A stretch of DNA of 64,000 nt. Source: SAR116 cluster bacterium AG-426-B08 (GTDB lineage Bacteria > Pseudomonadota > Alphaproteobacteria > Puniceispirillales > Marisalimonadaceae). The position numbers and the translations under genes are program-made. The stretch covers positions 1 to 64,000 of the forward strand of contig QCNN01000003.1 in NCBI GenBank assembly GCA_003213175.1, written 5' to 3'. Shown one piece after another: positions 18,239 through 27,310 of the stretch (position 1 is its first letter; each line of letters opens with the position of its first letter). The notes below the pieces were generated by a model. That model did not search any database, was not told the DNA's origin, and saw only the letters and a program-made list of their open reading frames with translations.

Positions 18239-19564
18239 ATGGCTAACTTAAATAACGTCTCCGCAGAGGACTTGAAAAATCCAGATTATGTTCCCCCGAT
18301 GGGGACTGGTATTACTCTTGGTCTTCAGCATGTTTTGGCTATGTTTGTAAGTAATTTTACGCCAGCCATTATTATAGGTGGGGCTGCAGGATTTGCATTT
18401 GGAAGTGCTGATGCAGTCTTTTTAATTCAAATGTCAATGCTCTTTGCAGGAATAGCCACACTTTTTCAAACAATTGGGTTTGGCCCAGTTGGTGCAAGGC
18501 TTCCAGTAATGCAAGGAACAAGTTTTGCATTTATCCCTGTTATGATACCTGCCGTTAAAACTGCTGGTTTAGGAGCTTTGTTTGGAGGTATTGTTATAGG
18601 TGGTATATTTCATGCCTTTTTAGGTACAATTATTGGAAGAATTAGACACTGGTTTCCACCACTAGTATCAGGATTAATAATTTTAGCAATTGGAATATAT
18701 TTGATACCAGTTGGCATCAAATATGCGGCTGGTGGTGCAGCAGATTTTCAAATGAAAAATCCAGCTTGGGGTGGACTCTCTCATTGGGGATTAGCTCTTA
18801 TTGTAATTCTGTCGTCTTTTTTCTTAAAGTTTTGGACAAAAGGAATTTTATCTAGTGCAGCAGTTTTGATAGGTATGATTATAGCATATGTTATTGCAGC
18901 TTTGATGGGGAATGTAAATTTCTCTGGCGTTGAAAAAGCTGCTTGGTTTGCAATACCTTCACCACTAAAATATGGCTTTGACATAAATATTGGAGTTATT
19001 TTTGCAATATGTTTGATGTCAATTGTGAGTGCAATTGAAACAGTTGGAGATATTTCTGGTATTGCCAAAGGAGGAGCGGGAAGAGAAGCAACCGACGATG
19101 AAATAAAAGGTGGTACATATGCTGATGGCTTTGGAACTGCACTTGCAGGAATTTTTGGTGGATTGCCAAACACAAGCTTTAGCCAAAATGTTGGATTAAT
19201 TTCTATGACAGGGGTAATGAGTAGAAGAGTAGTAACTATTGGAGCAATTTTTCTAATTATATGTGGATTGGTTCCAAAAGTTGGAGCTCTAGTTTCATCA
19301 ATGCCTATTGCTGTTTTAGGAGGTGGTGTTATCGTTATGTTTGGTATGGTAGCAGCAGCTGGAATTAACATGTTAAGTTCTGTTGATTGGAACAGAAGAA
19401 ATATGATGATTTTTGCAATCTCTCTTTCAATGGGATTTGGCTTGCAAAAAGTTCCTATGGCCATGCAACATTTGGACGGAACAATGAAACTTCTTATGAC
19501 ATCAGGTTTATTACCTGCTGCAGTAATTGCCGTAGTATTAAATTTAATTTTACCTAAAGAATAG
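18239..19564 (+). CDS. NCS2-family uracil-xanthine permease
   Basis: Nucleobase:cation symporter-2 of 441 residues with about 14 hydrophobic segments. The NAT signature Q-N-V-G-L-I-S-M-T lies near residue 320, and the M-Q-G-T-S-F-A segment lies in the third helix region. The frame is open back to 18194, but the ATG at 18239 has AGGAGG four bases upstream and is clearly the start. Position after xdhAB and before a purine deaminase favours xanthine or urate as substrate; family members also carry uracil. It carries its own upstream inverted repeat and is followed by a strong terminator. Confidence 0.9.
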   Translation: MANLNNVSAEDLKNPDYVPPMGTGITLGLQHVLAMFVSNFTPAIIIGGAAGFAFGSADAVFLIQMSMLFAGIATLFQTIGFGPVGARLPVMQGTSFAFIPVMIPAVKTAGLGALFGGIVIGGIFHAFLGTIIGRIRHWFPPLVSGLIILAIGIYLIPVGIKYAAGGAADFQMKNPAWGGLSHWGLALIVILSSFFLKFWTKGILSSAAVLIGMIIAYVIAALMGNVNFSGVEKAAWFAIPSPLKYGFDINIGVIFAICLMSIVSAIETVGDISGIAKGGAGREATDDEIKGGTYADGFGTALAGIFGGLPNTSFSQNVGLISMTGVMSRRVVTIGAIFLIICGLVPKVGALVSSMPIAVLGGGVIVMFGMVAAAGINMLSSVDWNRRNMMIFAISLSMGFGLQKVPMAMQHLDGTMKLLMTSGLLPAAVIAVVLNLILPKE

Positions 19565-19594
19565 AAATAAAAACTTATTTTTCTTACTAAAATT

Positions 19595-19602
19595 GATATA
19601 AT
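19595..19602 (+). promoter_or_regulatory. Extended -10 promoter element overlapping the terminator
   Basis: TGATATAAT at 19594-19602 is a TG-n-TATAAT extended -10. No convincing -35 is seen at 16-18 bp. Transcription would start near 19609, inside the left arm of the following hairpin, giving the deaminase mRNA a leader of about 26 bases that lacks a ribosome site. Confidence 0.4.
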
Positions 19603-19634
19603 GCACCGTTCTTAAAGAGCGGTGCATTTTTTTT
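19601..19634 (+). terminator. Intrinsic terminator directly abutting the next start codon
   Basis: The arms ATGCACCGTTCT and AGAGCGGTGCAT pair over 12 bp with one G-T wobble, the loop is TAA, and the stem is followed by seven more T residues. It terminates the permease transcript. The next ATG begins on the base after the T-run. Confidence 0.9.
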
Positions 19635-20987
19635 ATGAAAACATTATTGATTAAAAACGCAAGTCATATCGTGACAATGAACGATGAAGAAGTTGAGTTG
19701 AAAGACACATCCATATTATGCGAGAATGGTATAATAAAATGGATTGGTAACCATAATGACTTAACAGAAAAAATTGATTTTACAATAGACGCTCAAGATT
19801 TAGTCGTTATCCCAGGTCTAGTTAATACTCACCATCACTTATTTCAAAATTTGACAAGAGTTTATCCTAAAGCTCAAAATAAACCACTTTTTGGTTGGCT
19901 TACAAGTCTTTATCCTGTTTGGCAAAATATAATACCATCAGATATATATATTTCTTCACTAATTGGGATCTCTGAGATGGTATTAACAGGATGTACAACG
20001 ACTAGCGACCATTTATATCTTTTTCCAAATGGTTCAAAATTAGAAGATCAAATAGAAGCATCAAAGTTAATTGGATGTAGGTTTCATGCGGCAAGAGGCT
20101 TTATGAGTGTAGGAGAAAGTAAGGGGGGGCTTCCACCTGACAGCTTGGTAGAAGATGAAAAGGCAATAATCAAAGATTGTCAAAGAGTTATTGAAAATTT
20201 TAATGATGAAAAACAGTTTTCTATGCTCAGGGTTGTATTAGCACCATGTTCTCCATTTTCTGTAAGTCAAAATCTTATGAAATTGACTGCTGAAATGGCA
20301 AGGTCTTATTCTGTTTCGCTCCACACGCATTTAGCTGAAAATGATGAAGATATAGAATATTCGAAGAATCACTTTGAAATGAGACCTGGGGAATACGCTG
20401 AAAGCCTTAATTGGCTAGGTGACGATGTATGGCATGCGCATTGTGTAAAACTAAATGACACTGAGGCAGATTTATTTGCTAAATCTAGAACAGGTATTGC
20501 ACATTGTCCTACTTCAAACATGAGACTAGCTAGTGGGATTGCACCCGTTAGGAATTGGATTGATAAAGATGTAAAAGTTGGATTAGGTGTAGATGGTTCA
20601 AGCTCTAATGATAGTGGCCATCTACTTAATGAAGCAAGACAAACACTTCTTCTTCAAAGACTAAAATTTGGTGCAGATAAATTTAGTGGCAGAGAAGCTT
20701 TAAAACTAGCTACTAAGGGTGGAGCAAAAGTTTTAAACAGAAATGATATTGGAGAAATTTCTGTTGGTAAGGCAGCTGATTTCGCAATTTATGATTTAAA
20801 GCAGATCGATTTTTCTGGTACTTCTTCTGATCCTGTTGCAGCACTGGTTTTTTGTGGTCCAGTTAAAACCAAATATACAATATGTAACGGAAAGATTATT
20901 TCAGAGAATGGACATATGAAAAATTTTGATATTAATACGTCACTTGAAAAGCATGCTTTAGCATCTATCAGATTAATAAATAATTAG
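19635..20987 (+). CDS. 8-oxoguanine deaminase-like amidohydrolase
   Basis: Zinc-dependent amidohydrolase of 450 residues. Motifs: P-G-L-V-N-T-H-H-H-L-F-Q (metal site 1), S-L-H-T-H-L-A-E, W-H-A-H-C and G-V-D-G-S-S-S-N-D-S-G with the catalytic Asp. The segments K-P-L-F-G-W-L-T-S-L-Y-P-V-W and L-T-G-C-T-T-T-S-D-H are typical of bacterial 8-oxoguanine deaminase, which yields urate; hydroxydechloroatrazine hydrolases are close relatives, and guanine or isoxanthopterin are alternative substrates. Feeding urate fits the neighbouring pathway. The ATG directly follows a terminator and has no ribosome site. The gene overlaps the convergent allA by four bases. Confidence 0.8.
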   Translation: MKTLLIKNASHIVTMNDEEVELKDTSILCENGIIKWIGNHNDLTEKIDFTIDAQDLVVIPGLVNTHHHLFQNLTRVYPKAQNKPLFGWLTSLYPVWQNIIPSDIYISSLIGISEMVLTGCTTTSDHLYLFPNGSKLEDQIEASKLIGCRFHAARGFMSVGESKGGLPPDSLVEDEKAIIKDCQRVIENFNDEKQFSMLRVVLAPCSPFSVSQNLMKLTAEMARSYSVSLHTHLAENDEDIEYSKNHFEMRPGEYAESLNWLGDDVWHAHCVKLNDTEADLFAKSRTGIAHCPTSNMRLASGIAPVRNWIDKDVKVGLGVDGSSSNDSGHLLNEARQTLLLQRLKFGADKFSGREALKLATKGGAKVLNRNDIGEISVGKAADFAIYDLKQIDFSGTSSDPVAALVFCGPVKTKYTICNGKIISENGHMKNFDINTSLEKHALASIRLINN

Positions 20988-21493
20988 TAAATACTAAAAA
21001 TTTCATCATCTTTAAAATTATATTCAATTAAATTTTTAAATTTATCTTCATCATTATTAACTCTATCAACAACCCAAAAATCTTGTTTTTTAAAAACTAA
21101 TAAAGGATGGTGCCAAATATTTTTTTTGTATGTAATACCTGTATTTCCATTCAAAGAAAAACATCTTAATGACTCTAGGTCAGGTAGGCCATTAATTTCT
21201 GATGCAACTACAGTTAACCATTTATAGTCCTGAACAGGGAGGAATGTTTGAGATCCTAAAGGATGTTTTTCTAAGATTTTTATTATTATAGGTTTTGGTC
21301 TTGGCGAACCTTCAAAAATTGATATAAATGGTCTCCCTTTTTCTAGGTACAAATCTAATTCTGAAATTTCATGGAATCTTTTTGTAGTTCCTTGGTTAAT
21401 TATAAATTCATCTTTTGAATTCTTTTTTTGAATTAAATGCCCAAAGGGTAAAAATTCATTATTATTTATTTCTTCAATTTTTAATTTGATCAT
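20984..21493 (-). CDS. allA: Ureidoglycolate lyase
   Basis: Splits ureidoglycolate into glyoxylate and urea, the final step of the allantoate route. It has 169 residues, the family length. Diagnostic segments are E-F-L-P-F-G near residue 12, E-K-H-P-L-G-S-Q-T-F-L-P-V in the middle and N-I-W-H-H-P-L-L near 125, whose histidines belong to the cupin-like active site. Its ATG follows the allantoicase stop with no gap, so the two consecutive enzymes are translationally coupled. The 3' end overlaps the convergent deaminase gene. Confidence 0.92.
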   Translation of the reverse strand: MIKLKIEEINNNEFLPFGHLIQKKNSKDEFIINQGTTKRFHEISELDLYLEKGRPFISIFEGSPRPKPIIIKILEKHPLGSQTFLPVQDYKWLTVVASEINGLPDLESLRCFSLNGNTGITYKKNIWHHPLLVFKKQDFWVVDRVNNDEDKFKNLIEYNFKDDEIFSIY

Positions 21494-22471
21494 TTATTTT
21501 AATTTACCAAAAACCCTGAACCGAGAGACTCCACCATCTGGAAAAATATTTAACTTTACATAATTTACTTCATCAGTTCTTATTATTTTTTTAAATCTAT
21601 GAATTTTATCTGCCTTTAATTTTGTGGGAGGTAAAATCTCTTTCCAATTTTTATTTTGTTTAATTATTGAAGATACTTTTTCTTTCTCATCGAAAAAAGC
21701 AGCACTGATTGATGCTTTATCAGGAAAGTTCCCTTTAAAATGTGCAGTATCAATTTCAATTTCCTCTATTATACCAGATTTAGCTAACTTAATTATTATC
21801 CAATCATTTCCTGGTTCTCTTCTTCTCCTTGTTTCCCATCCATCACCCATTGTTTTCCCACGACCAGATGTTAGTAAAGCTGATACATCACCATAGTGAG
21901 CATTGTTATAAGCAATGATTTTTCCACCAAGATTTAGCGAAGACAATTCTGTTTTTTTGTTTTTAAATTTTTCTAGATCAATTTCAACATGGCCCAAAAG
22001 CCTTAGTCTTGCGATACCACCATCTGGGAAGATTTGGAATCTGATATAATTAACTTTTGCTGACTTCACTTTAAAATTGTGTACCTTATCACCTTGAAGT
22101 TTTTGTTTTTTTAAAATTATTTTCCAATCATCATTATGGTCAGGTTTTTTTTCAGAGTATAATCCTTGTATTGAAGCAAAGGGAGGATAATTTCCTGTAA
22201 AAAAACTTGTATCAATTTCAATTTCATAAACTTTACCAGGACTACCTAGTTTTATTATTGCCCAATCATGCCCTCCATCTCGTCTCCTTTTACTTTCCCA
22301 TCCATCCATCCACTTACCGTGGTTATCATATTTATCTTCAATGAATTGAGGTGCTTTGTCATTTAGCATTCTTGAAACTTTACCAAAAAAGTCATCAGAA
22401 AACGACATGACTTTAGTACCTAATTTAGGTGATGCTAAGTTTACAAAATTATTAATATTATTTTTTTTCAA
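21494..22471 (-). CDS. alc: Allantoicase
   Basis: Hydrolyses allantoate to ureidoglycolate and urea. The 325-residue protein consists of two homologous jelly-roll repeats, as in known allantoicases. Each contains a G-W-E-(S/T)-(K/R)-R-R-R core followed by H-D-W or N-D-W and I-I-K-L (near residues 54-72 and 227-245) and a later F-P-D-G-G-(I/V)-(A/S)-R block. The start is TTG, with no good ribosome site. It lies between the hydantoinase gene and allA in a four-gene - strand operon headed by an ABC ATPase. Confidence 0.93.
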   Translation of the reverse strand: MKKNNINNFVNLASPKLGTKVMSFSDDFFGKVSRMLNDKAPQFIEDKYDNHGKWMDGWESKRRRDGGHDWAIIKLGSPGKVYEIEIDTSFFTGNYPPFASIQGLYSEKKPDHNDDWKIILKKQKLQGDKVHNFKVKSAKVNYIRFQIFPDGGIARLRLLGHVEIDLEKFKNKKTELSSLNLGGKIIAYNNAHYGDVSALLTSGRGKTMGDGWETRRRREPGNDWIIIKLAKSGIIEEIEIDTAHFKGNFPDKASISAAFFDEKEKVSSIIKQNKNWKEILPPTKLKADKIHRFKKIIRTDEVNYVKLNIFPDGGVSRFRVFGKLK

Positions 22472-22485
22472 TTTTATTTACTATT

Positions 22486-23892
22486 TTACAAAGAACAATA
22501 GTCCCTATTAATATATTCACCATTATTTTTAGTAGTTGAAAAGGTACCATTATTAAAAATACACTTTCCTCTTAACCAAGTTTGTAATGGCCATCCGGTA
22601 ATATCCAGTCCCTCATAAGGAGTATAGTCTGAACCATGATTTAAAAATTCTTGCTTTATCGTTTTTTTCAAATTTGGATCCCATATCGTTAAGTCTGCAT
22701 CAGAACCAATTTTTATTACACCTTTTTTAGGATACATACCATACATTTTGGCAGGATTGGTTGAGGTTAATTCTACAAATCTCTCAATTGAAATTCTATT
22801 TTTGGATACACCTTCAGAAAATAAAATTGGAAGTCTTGTTTCTACGCCAGGTATACCGTTTGGAACCCATCTAAACGAGGTTCTAGCACCAGGTCTATCT
22901 TTTCCTTTCGAGTCTTTAAATCTAAAAGGTGAATGGTCAGAGGAAAACAACTCAAAGGTTCCATCAATAATGCCTGACCAAATTGCTTCTTGACTTTGTT
23001 TATCTCTTGGTGGAGGTGAACAAACATATTTTGCTCCCTCAAAATCCATATTTAGTCCCTTTAAATTATCTCTAGTCAAACAAATATATTGAGGACAGGT
23101 TTCAGCAAAAACCTTGAGACCTTTCTCTTTAGCCCATCTAATTTGGTTCAGAGCTTCAGAACCAGAAACATGAACAATGACGATAGGAATATTTATGATT
23201 TGAGCATGACTTATGGCTCTATGGGTAGCCTCTCTTTCTACAATTTCAGGCCTAGATATTTCATGATAATAGGGAGCAGTTTTACCTTCATCTTCTAATT
23301 TTTTAGTTAAATATTTTATTGCATCATATCCTTCAGCATGAACCATAACTAGAGTTTTTTGTTGTTTTGCAACTTCAAAAACTTCTAATAGTTCTTTATC
23401 ATTAAGAACAAGGTCATCATAAGTCATAAAAACTTTAAAAGATGTATATCCATCTTTTGAAAGTGCTGGAAGTTCTTGTCCTAACACTTGAGGGGTAGGG
23501 TCACTTATTATTAAATGGAATGAGGTATCAACATACAAATTTCCATTAGCTTTTTTATGATAATCTTCAACACATTTTCTCAATGACTCTCCTTTGACTT
23601 GCATCGCAAAAGGTATGATTGTTGTATTTCCTCCAGCTGCAGCTGATTTAGTTGCTGACTGAAAATTATCAGCCATTTCAACATCCGGTCCTGATGGTTG
23701 GTCAACATGAACATGAGGATCAACACCCCCAGGCAGTACAAAAAGATTTTCTGCATTTATTTTAGTTTTTGCTTCTAAATTTTCATCACCTAAATAAGCT
23801 ATTTCCTGTTCTTTTATTCCAATATTTAGTTTCTTTGTTTCGTTTTCTGAAACAACCAACCCATTCTCAATTATCGTGTCTAATTCTGCCAT
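22486..23892 (-). CDS. Metal-dependent hydantoinase / dihydropyrimidinase
   Basis: Cyclic amidohydrolase of 468 residues that opens hydantoin- or dihydropyrimidine-type rings. Metal ligands are H-V-H in D-P-H-V-H-V-D-Q near residues 58-65 and the carboxylated lysine in S-F-K-V-F near 152. Further histidines lie in V-H-A-E and V-H-V-S-G, and the catalytic Asp in S-S-D-H-S-P-F near 315. A good AAGGAAAAG site precedes the ATG. It sits upstream of alc and allA, so it might open allantoin or another ureide, but puuE is the clearer allantoinase. No N-carbamoyl-amino-acid hydrolase is seen here. Confidence 0.85.
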   Translation of the reverse strand: MAELDTIIENGLVVSENETKKLNIGIKEQEIAYLGDENLEAKTKINAENLFVLPGGVDPHVHVDQPSGPDVEMADNFQSATKSAAAGGNTTIIPFAMQVKGESLRKCVEDYHKKANGNLYVDTSFHLIISDPTPQVLGQELPALSKDGYTSFKVFMTYDDLVLNDKELLEVFEVAKQQKTLVMVHAEGYDAIKYLTKKLEDEGKTAPYYHEISRPEIVEREATHRAISHAQIINIPIVIVHVSGSEALNQIRWAKEKGLKVFAETCPQYICLTRDNLKGLNMDFEGAKYVCSPPPRDKQSQEAIWSGIIDGTFELFSSDHSPFRFKDSKGKDRPGARTSFRWVPNGIPGVETRLPILFSEGVSKNRISIERFVELTSTNPAKMYGMYPKKGVIKIGSDADLTIWDPNLKKTIKQEFLNHGSDYTPYEGLDITGWPLQTWLRGKCIFNNGTFSTTKNNGEYINRDYCSL

Positions 23893-23943
23893 TTTCTTTT
23901 CCTTAAAGTACTTTTAACAGTTTTATTAATAGAAAAACAAATA

Positions 23944-24930
23944 TTATTTTTCTAAAATGTGCGAAATACTTTTCTTCCAATCTAAGTTTATATCTTGCCC
24001 AATCTCAAATTTATTTTTAAAAAAAAGTTCATCCTCTACTAAAACAAAAATATCTATATTATTTTTATCAGAGCAACAAATTTTTACTTTTTCACCTTGA
24101 AATTCTATATCTTTAATTTTCATTAATTTCTTATTCTGCGTTTTTAAGATATTAATTTTTATTTGATCCATTCTAACAGCATACTTTTTTCCACCATCAT
24201 TAATTACATTATGACTACCTACAAAATTAGCTATAAATTCATTTTTTGGCTTATTAAAAACATTATACGGTGTATCAGATTGCTCTATAGTACCTTTATT
24301 CATTACCACTACTAAATCTGCTAATGCTAGTGCTTCTTCTTGAGAATGTGTTACATGTATAAATGTTATACCTAATTTTTTTTGAAGATTTTTTAATTCT
24401 GTCCTCATTTGAATTCTGAGAAAAGGGTCAAGGGCTGATAAGGGTTCATCTAATAATAATATTGAAGGTTTTGTTATTAAAGATCTAGCTAAAGCTATTC
24501 TTTGCTGTTGTCCTCCCGATAATTGACTAGGGAATCTATCAACAAAATTTTGCATTTGAACCATTGCTAAAATTTCGTTTGCCTCTTTATATCTCTCTTT
24601 TTTATTTATATTCTTAATTTTCAGAGCAAAAGCTACATTATCAATACAATTTAAATGCGGAAAAAGTGCATAATTTTGAAACATCATTGAAGTTCCTCTT
24701 TTAGCAGGGGTAAGTTCGTTTATAATAGTATTTCCTAATAAAATATCACCATCAGTTATTTCTTCATGACCAGCTATCATTCTTAGTGTAGATGTTTTCC
24801 CACAACCTGAAGGACCTAACAAACAACAATATGTACCTGATTGAATTTTCAGATTTATTTTATTTACTGCTGTAATGTCGTCATATTTTTTTAGCAGTGA
24901 CATTAATTCTAAATTTTGAGGTACGGTCAT
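23944..24930 (-). CDS. ABC transporter ATP-binding protein, PotA-like
   Basis: ATPase of 328 residues for a spermidine/putrescine-type importer. Walker A G-P-S-G-C-G-K-T lies near residues 38-45, Q-loop in M-F-Q-N-Y-A-L-F-P, signature L-S-G-G-Q-Q-Q-R, Walker B L-L-L-D-E-P-L-S-A-L-D. A shortened TOBE-like C-terminus follows. It is transcribed away from the binding-protein and permease genes at 25093-28183 and heads the operon with hydantoinase, alc and allA, which suggests that the transporter carries a ureide or hydantoin (inference). AAGAGAG precedes the ATG. Confidence 0.88.
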   Translation of the reverse strand: MTVPQNLELMSLLKKYDDITAVNKINLKIQSGTYCCLLGPSGCGKTSTLRMIAGHEEITDGDILLGNTIINELTPAKRGTSMMFQNYALFPHLNCIDNVAFALKIKNINKKERYKEANEILAMVQMQNFVDRFPSQLSGGQQQRIALARSLITKPSILLLDEPLSALDPFLRIQMRTELKNLQKKLGITFIHVTHSQEEALALADLVVVMNKGTIEQSDTPYNVFNKPKNEFIANFVGSHNVINDGGKKYAVRMDQIKINILKTQNKKLMKIKDIEFQGEKVKICCSDKNNIDIFVLVEDELFFKNKFEIGQDINLDWKKSISHILEK

Positions 24931-24943
24931 AATCTCTCTTAAA

Positions 24944-24995
24944 AATGATTAAATTTAATACAACTTTAGTATGAAAGTTACAAAATTTAATCATT
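24944..24995. promoter_or_regulatory. Nested 13-bp plus 6-bp inverted repeat in a divergent promoter region
   Basis: AATGATTAAATTT (24944-24956) is matched exactly by its complement at 24983-24995. Within the 26-base interval lies AACTTT-agtatg-AAAGTT, a second inverted repeat with nearly the same centre. It starts 14 bases upstream of the ATPase start codon and lies within the 162-bp divergent region shared with the binding-protein gene. A candidate operator for coordinated control, or a 5' leader hairpin of the ATPase mRNA. Confidence 0.55.
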
Positions 24996-25092
24996 AAGTT
25001 ATTTTTCGAAGTATTTTGTCCCTTTTTGATTAAAGTATTATCAAAAACTGAATAATTTTATTGATCATTTACTTAAATAAAAGGAGAGATTT

Positions 25093-26376
25093 ATGTCAAA
25101 GAAAATGTCTAAAAAGATTACTAGAAGAAATATGATAAAATCATCTGTGGCAGCAGTGGGCGCTGTAGCCGGTTCCGGATTAATTACAGGTTTCCCTGCA
25201 ATCCACGCCGCAGGAACGCCAACTCTAAGATATTTGGGGACTGCTGTTAACATGGGAAATGAGCCTGAAAAGAAACTTTTTGAGGATACTGGTATAAAAG
25301 TTAAATATATATCCAAGACTACAGATGATGTTGTAAAAACAATTTTAACTCAACCTAATAGTTTTGATATTGTAGACTCTGAATATTTCAGTATGCCTAA
25401 ACTTGTTCCATCTGGAAGTTTGCTTGGTATGGATACTAAAAAGATTAAAGAATGGGGAAATGTAGTTACTGCATTTACTGAGGGTAAAGTTGCCGGAAAA
25501 ACTATAGGAGATCAAGGAACTGCTCCTAAAAAAGTTCTTTATCTAAAAGGTGCAAAGTCAAAAGAATTCTCAAAAGATCCAACACAATATGTCACACTTA
25601 TCCCAACTGTATATAACGCAGACACTCTTGGAATCAGACCAGATTTAATAAAGAGACCGATAAGTACTTGGGCTGAATTACTTAACCCAGAATTTAAAGG
25701 AAAGGCTTCAATATTAAATATTCCTTCAATTGGTATTATGGATGCTGCAATGGTTGTAGAGGCTATGGGTGAATACAAATATCCCGACAAAGGTAATATG
25801 ACTAAAAAAGAAATTGATCTGACGATGAAAATTTTTACTGAAGCAAAGAAAGCAGGTCAATTTAGAGCTTTTTGGAGCGACTTTAATGAGAGTGTAAATT
25901 TAATGGCCTCAGGTGAAGTTGTAATACAATCAATGTGGTCACCGGCCATCACAGCAGTAAGGTCTCAAGGCATACCTTGTGTATATCAACCTTTAAAAGA
26001 AGGTTACAGAGCTTGGGCTGCAGGCTTTGCCTTACCATCAACCGCGAAAGGTAGACAAGCTGATATTGCTTACGAATATATTAATTGGTTTTTATCTGGA
26101 TGGATGGGTGCTTACCTAAATAGACAAGGTTATTACTCTGCAGTTCTTACAACTGCTGAGAAAAATATGAAGTCTTACGAATGGGACTATTGGATGAAAG
26201 GAAAACCTGCATCACAAGATATTTTATCACCAACAGGAAAGAAACTGGCCTCTAAGGGAGAAATTAGAGATGGTGGATCTTATGAAGATAGAATGGGATC
26301 TGTGGCTTGTTGGAATGCTACCATGGATGAAAATAAATACATGGTTAGAAAATGGAATGAAATGATTGCTTCCTAA
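25093..26376 (+). CDS. ABC transporter substrate-binding protein, PotD-like, with Tat signal
   Basis: Binding protein of 427 residues. The N-terminus carries a twin-arginine signal (T-R-R-N-M-I-K-S-S at residues 10-18, then a Gly/Ala-rich hydrophobic stretch ending near A-I-H-A-A), so it is probably exported folded. The body resembles PotD/PotF-type spermidine/putrescine-binding proteins. AAGGAGAG lies six bases before the ATG. Its transporter partners are the two permeases downstream and the divergent ATPase. The ligand is not polyamine by necessity; the neighbouring ureide genes suggest allantoin or a related compound. Confidence 0.87.
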   Translation: MSKKMSKKITRRNMIKSSVAAVGAVAGSGLITGFPAIHAAGTPTLRYLGTAVNMGNEPEKKLFEDTGIKVKYISKTTDDVVKTILTQPNSFDIVDSEYFSMPKLVPSGSLLGMDTKKIKEWGNVVTAFTEGKVAGKTIGDQGTAPKKVLYLKGAKSKEFSKDPTQYVTLIPTVYNADTLGIRPDLIKRPISTWAELLNPEFKGKASILNIPSIGIMDAAMVVEAMGEYKYPDKGNMTKKEIDLTMKIFTEAKKAGQFRAFWSDFNESVNLMASGEVVIQSMWSPAITAVRSQGIPCVYQPLKEGYRAWAAGFALPSTAKGRQADIAYEYINWFLSGWMGAYLNRQGYYSAVLTTAEKNMKSYEWDYWMKGKPASQDILSPTGKKLASKGEIRDGGSYEDRMGSVACWNATMDENKYMVRKWNEMIAS

Positions 26377-26388
26377 ATATACATATAG

Positions 26389-26414
26389 TTAGGGCAATAT
26401 TTATATTGCCCTAA
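26389..26414 (+). terminator. Hairpin between binding protein and permeases
   Basis: TTAGGGCAATAT and its exact complement ATATTGCCCTAA enclose only TT, so the apical pairs will open. There is no continuous T-run after it (TTACAATTT follows). It is more likely an mRNA-stabilising or attenuating hairpin than a full terminator, in the same position as the one at 2559-2590. Confidence 0.6.
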
Positions 26415-26440
26415 TTACAATTTCCATATAAAAAAACATT

Positions 26441-27310
26441 ATGAATAATAGAAAAAGTTTTTTTCTTGCTGCTCCATTTTATTTAGTTTTTTTGTGTTTT
26501 TTTTTAATTCCACTAATTTTAACTGTTATAGTAAGTTTTTGGGATTATAATGAATATTCTATAATACCTGATTTTATTTTTGAAAATTATGCTTATATCT
26601 TCAACAACTGTTTTGATTATTCTAAAGATGTTTGCGTAACTTTTAAAACATACCTATCAACCTTCTATTTTTGTTTTCTGTCATGGCTATTTACCTTGTT
26701 AGCTGGATTTACAATTGCATATTTTTTAGCTTTTCATGTCAAATCATTAGGTTTGCAAATCACATTATTTTTGATTTGTACAATTCCTTTTTGGACTTCA
26801 AATGTGATAAGAATGGTCTCTTGGATACCTCTTTTGGGGAGAAATGGCTTGTTTAATTCTTTTTTGTTATCTACTGGTATTATAGACGATCCTCAAGAGT
26901 GGTTTTTGTATTCTCACTTTTCTGTGGTTTTAGCATTTATTCATTTATATACATTGTTTATGATAGTTCCAATATTCAACTCAATGTTGAGGATTGATAA
27001 ATCTATCATCGAGGCTGCATACGATGCAGGTGCAAATGGATTTCAAATATTAATTAATATTATTATACCTCTTTGTAAACCCGGCATTGTTATAGGGTCA
27101 ATATTTGTTATTACAGTCGTTATGGGAGATTTTATAACTATTGGAATTATGGGTGGTCAACAATTAGCATCTATAGGCAAGATTATTCAGGTTGAAATGA
27201 GTTATCTTCAATTACCCGCAGCAGCGGCAAATGCAGTTATTTTACTCATTATCACGATATTTATTATATGGATTATGACAAAATTTATTGATATTAGAAA
27301 AGAGTTATAA
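26441..27310 (+). CDS. ABC transporter permease, PotB-like
   Basis: Inner-membrane permease of 289 residues with six helices. The N-terminal A-A-P-F-Y-L-V-F-L segment and the EAA loop E-A-A-Y-D-A-G-A-N-G (near residue 190) are typical of the first permease in polyamine-type importers. It lies 64 bases after the binding-protein gene, across the hairpin. Its stop codon is followed immediately by the ATG of the second permease. Confidence 0.88.
   Translation: MNNRKSFFLAAPFYLVFLCFFLIPLILTVIVSFWDYNEYSIIPDFIFENYAYIFNNCFDYSKDVCVTFKTYLSTFYFCFLSWLFTLLAGFTIAYFLAFHVKSLGLQITLFLICTIPFWTSNVIRMVSWIPLLGRNGLFNSFLLSTGIIDDPQEWFLYSHFSVVLAFIHLYTLFMIVPIFNSMLRIDKSIIEAAYDAGANGFQILINIIIPLCKPGIVIGSIFVITVVMGDFITIGIMGGQQLASIGKIIQVEMSYLQLPAAAANAVILLIITIFIIWIMTKFIDIRKEL

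Noticed and set aside
18781..19464. Open frame of 227 codons on the - strand
   Set aside because: It is the complement of the permease gene; its composition (Pro/Ile/Thr-rich) is an antisense shadow and no ribosome site or family motif is seen.
22486..23892. Calling this the allantoinase of the pathway
   Set aside because: The lysine-carboxylated metal site and overall sequence look like hydantoinase/dihydropyrimidinase, and a distinct PuuE allantoinase is present at 31356.
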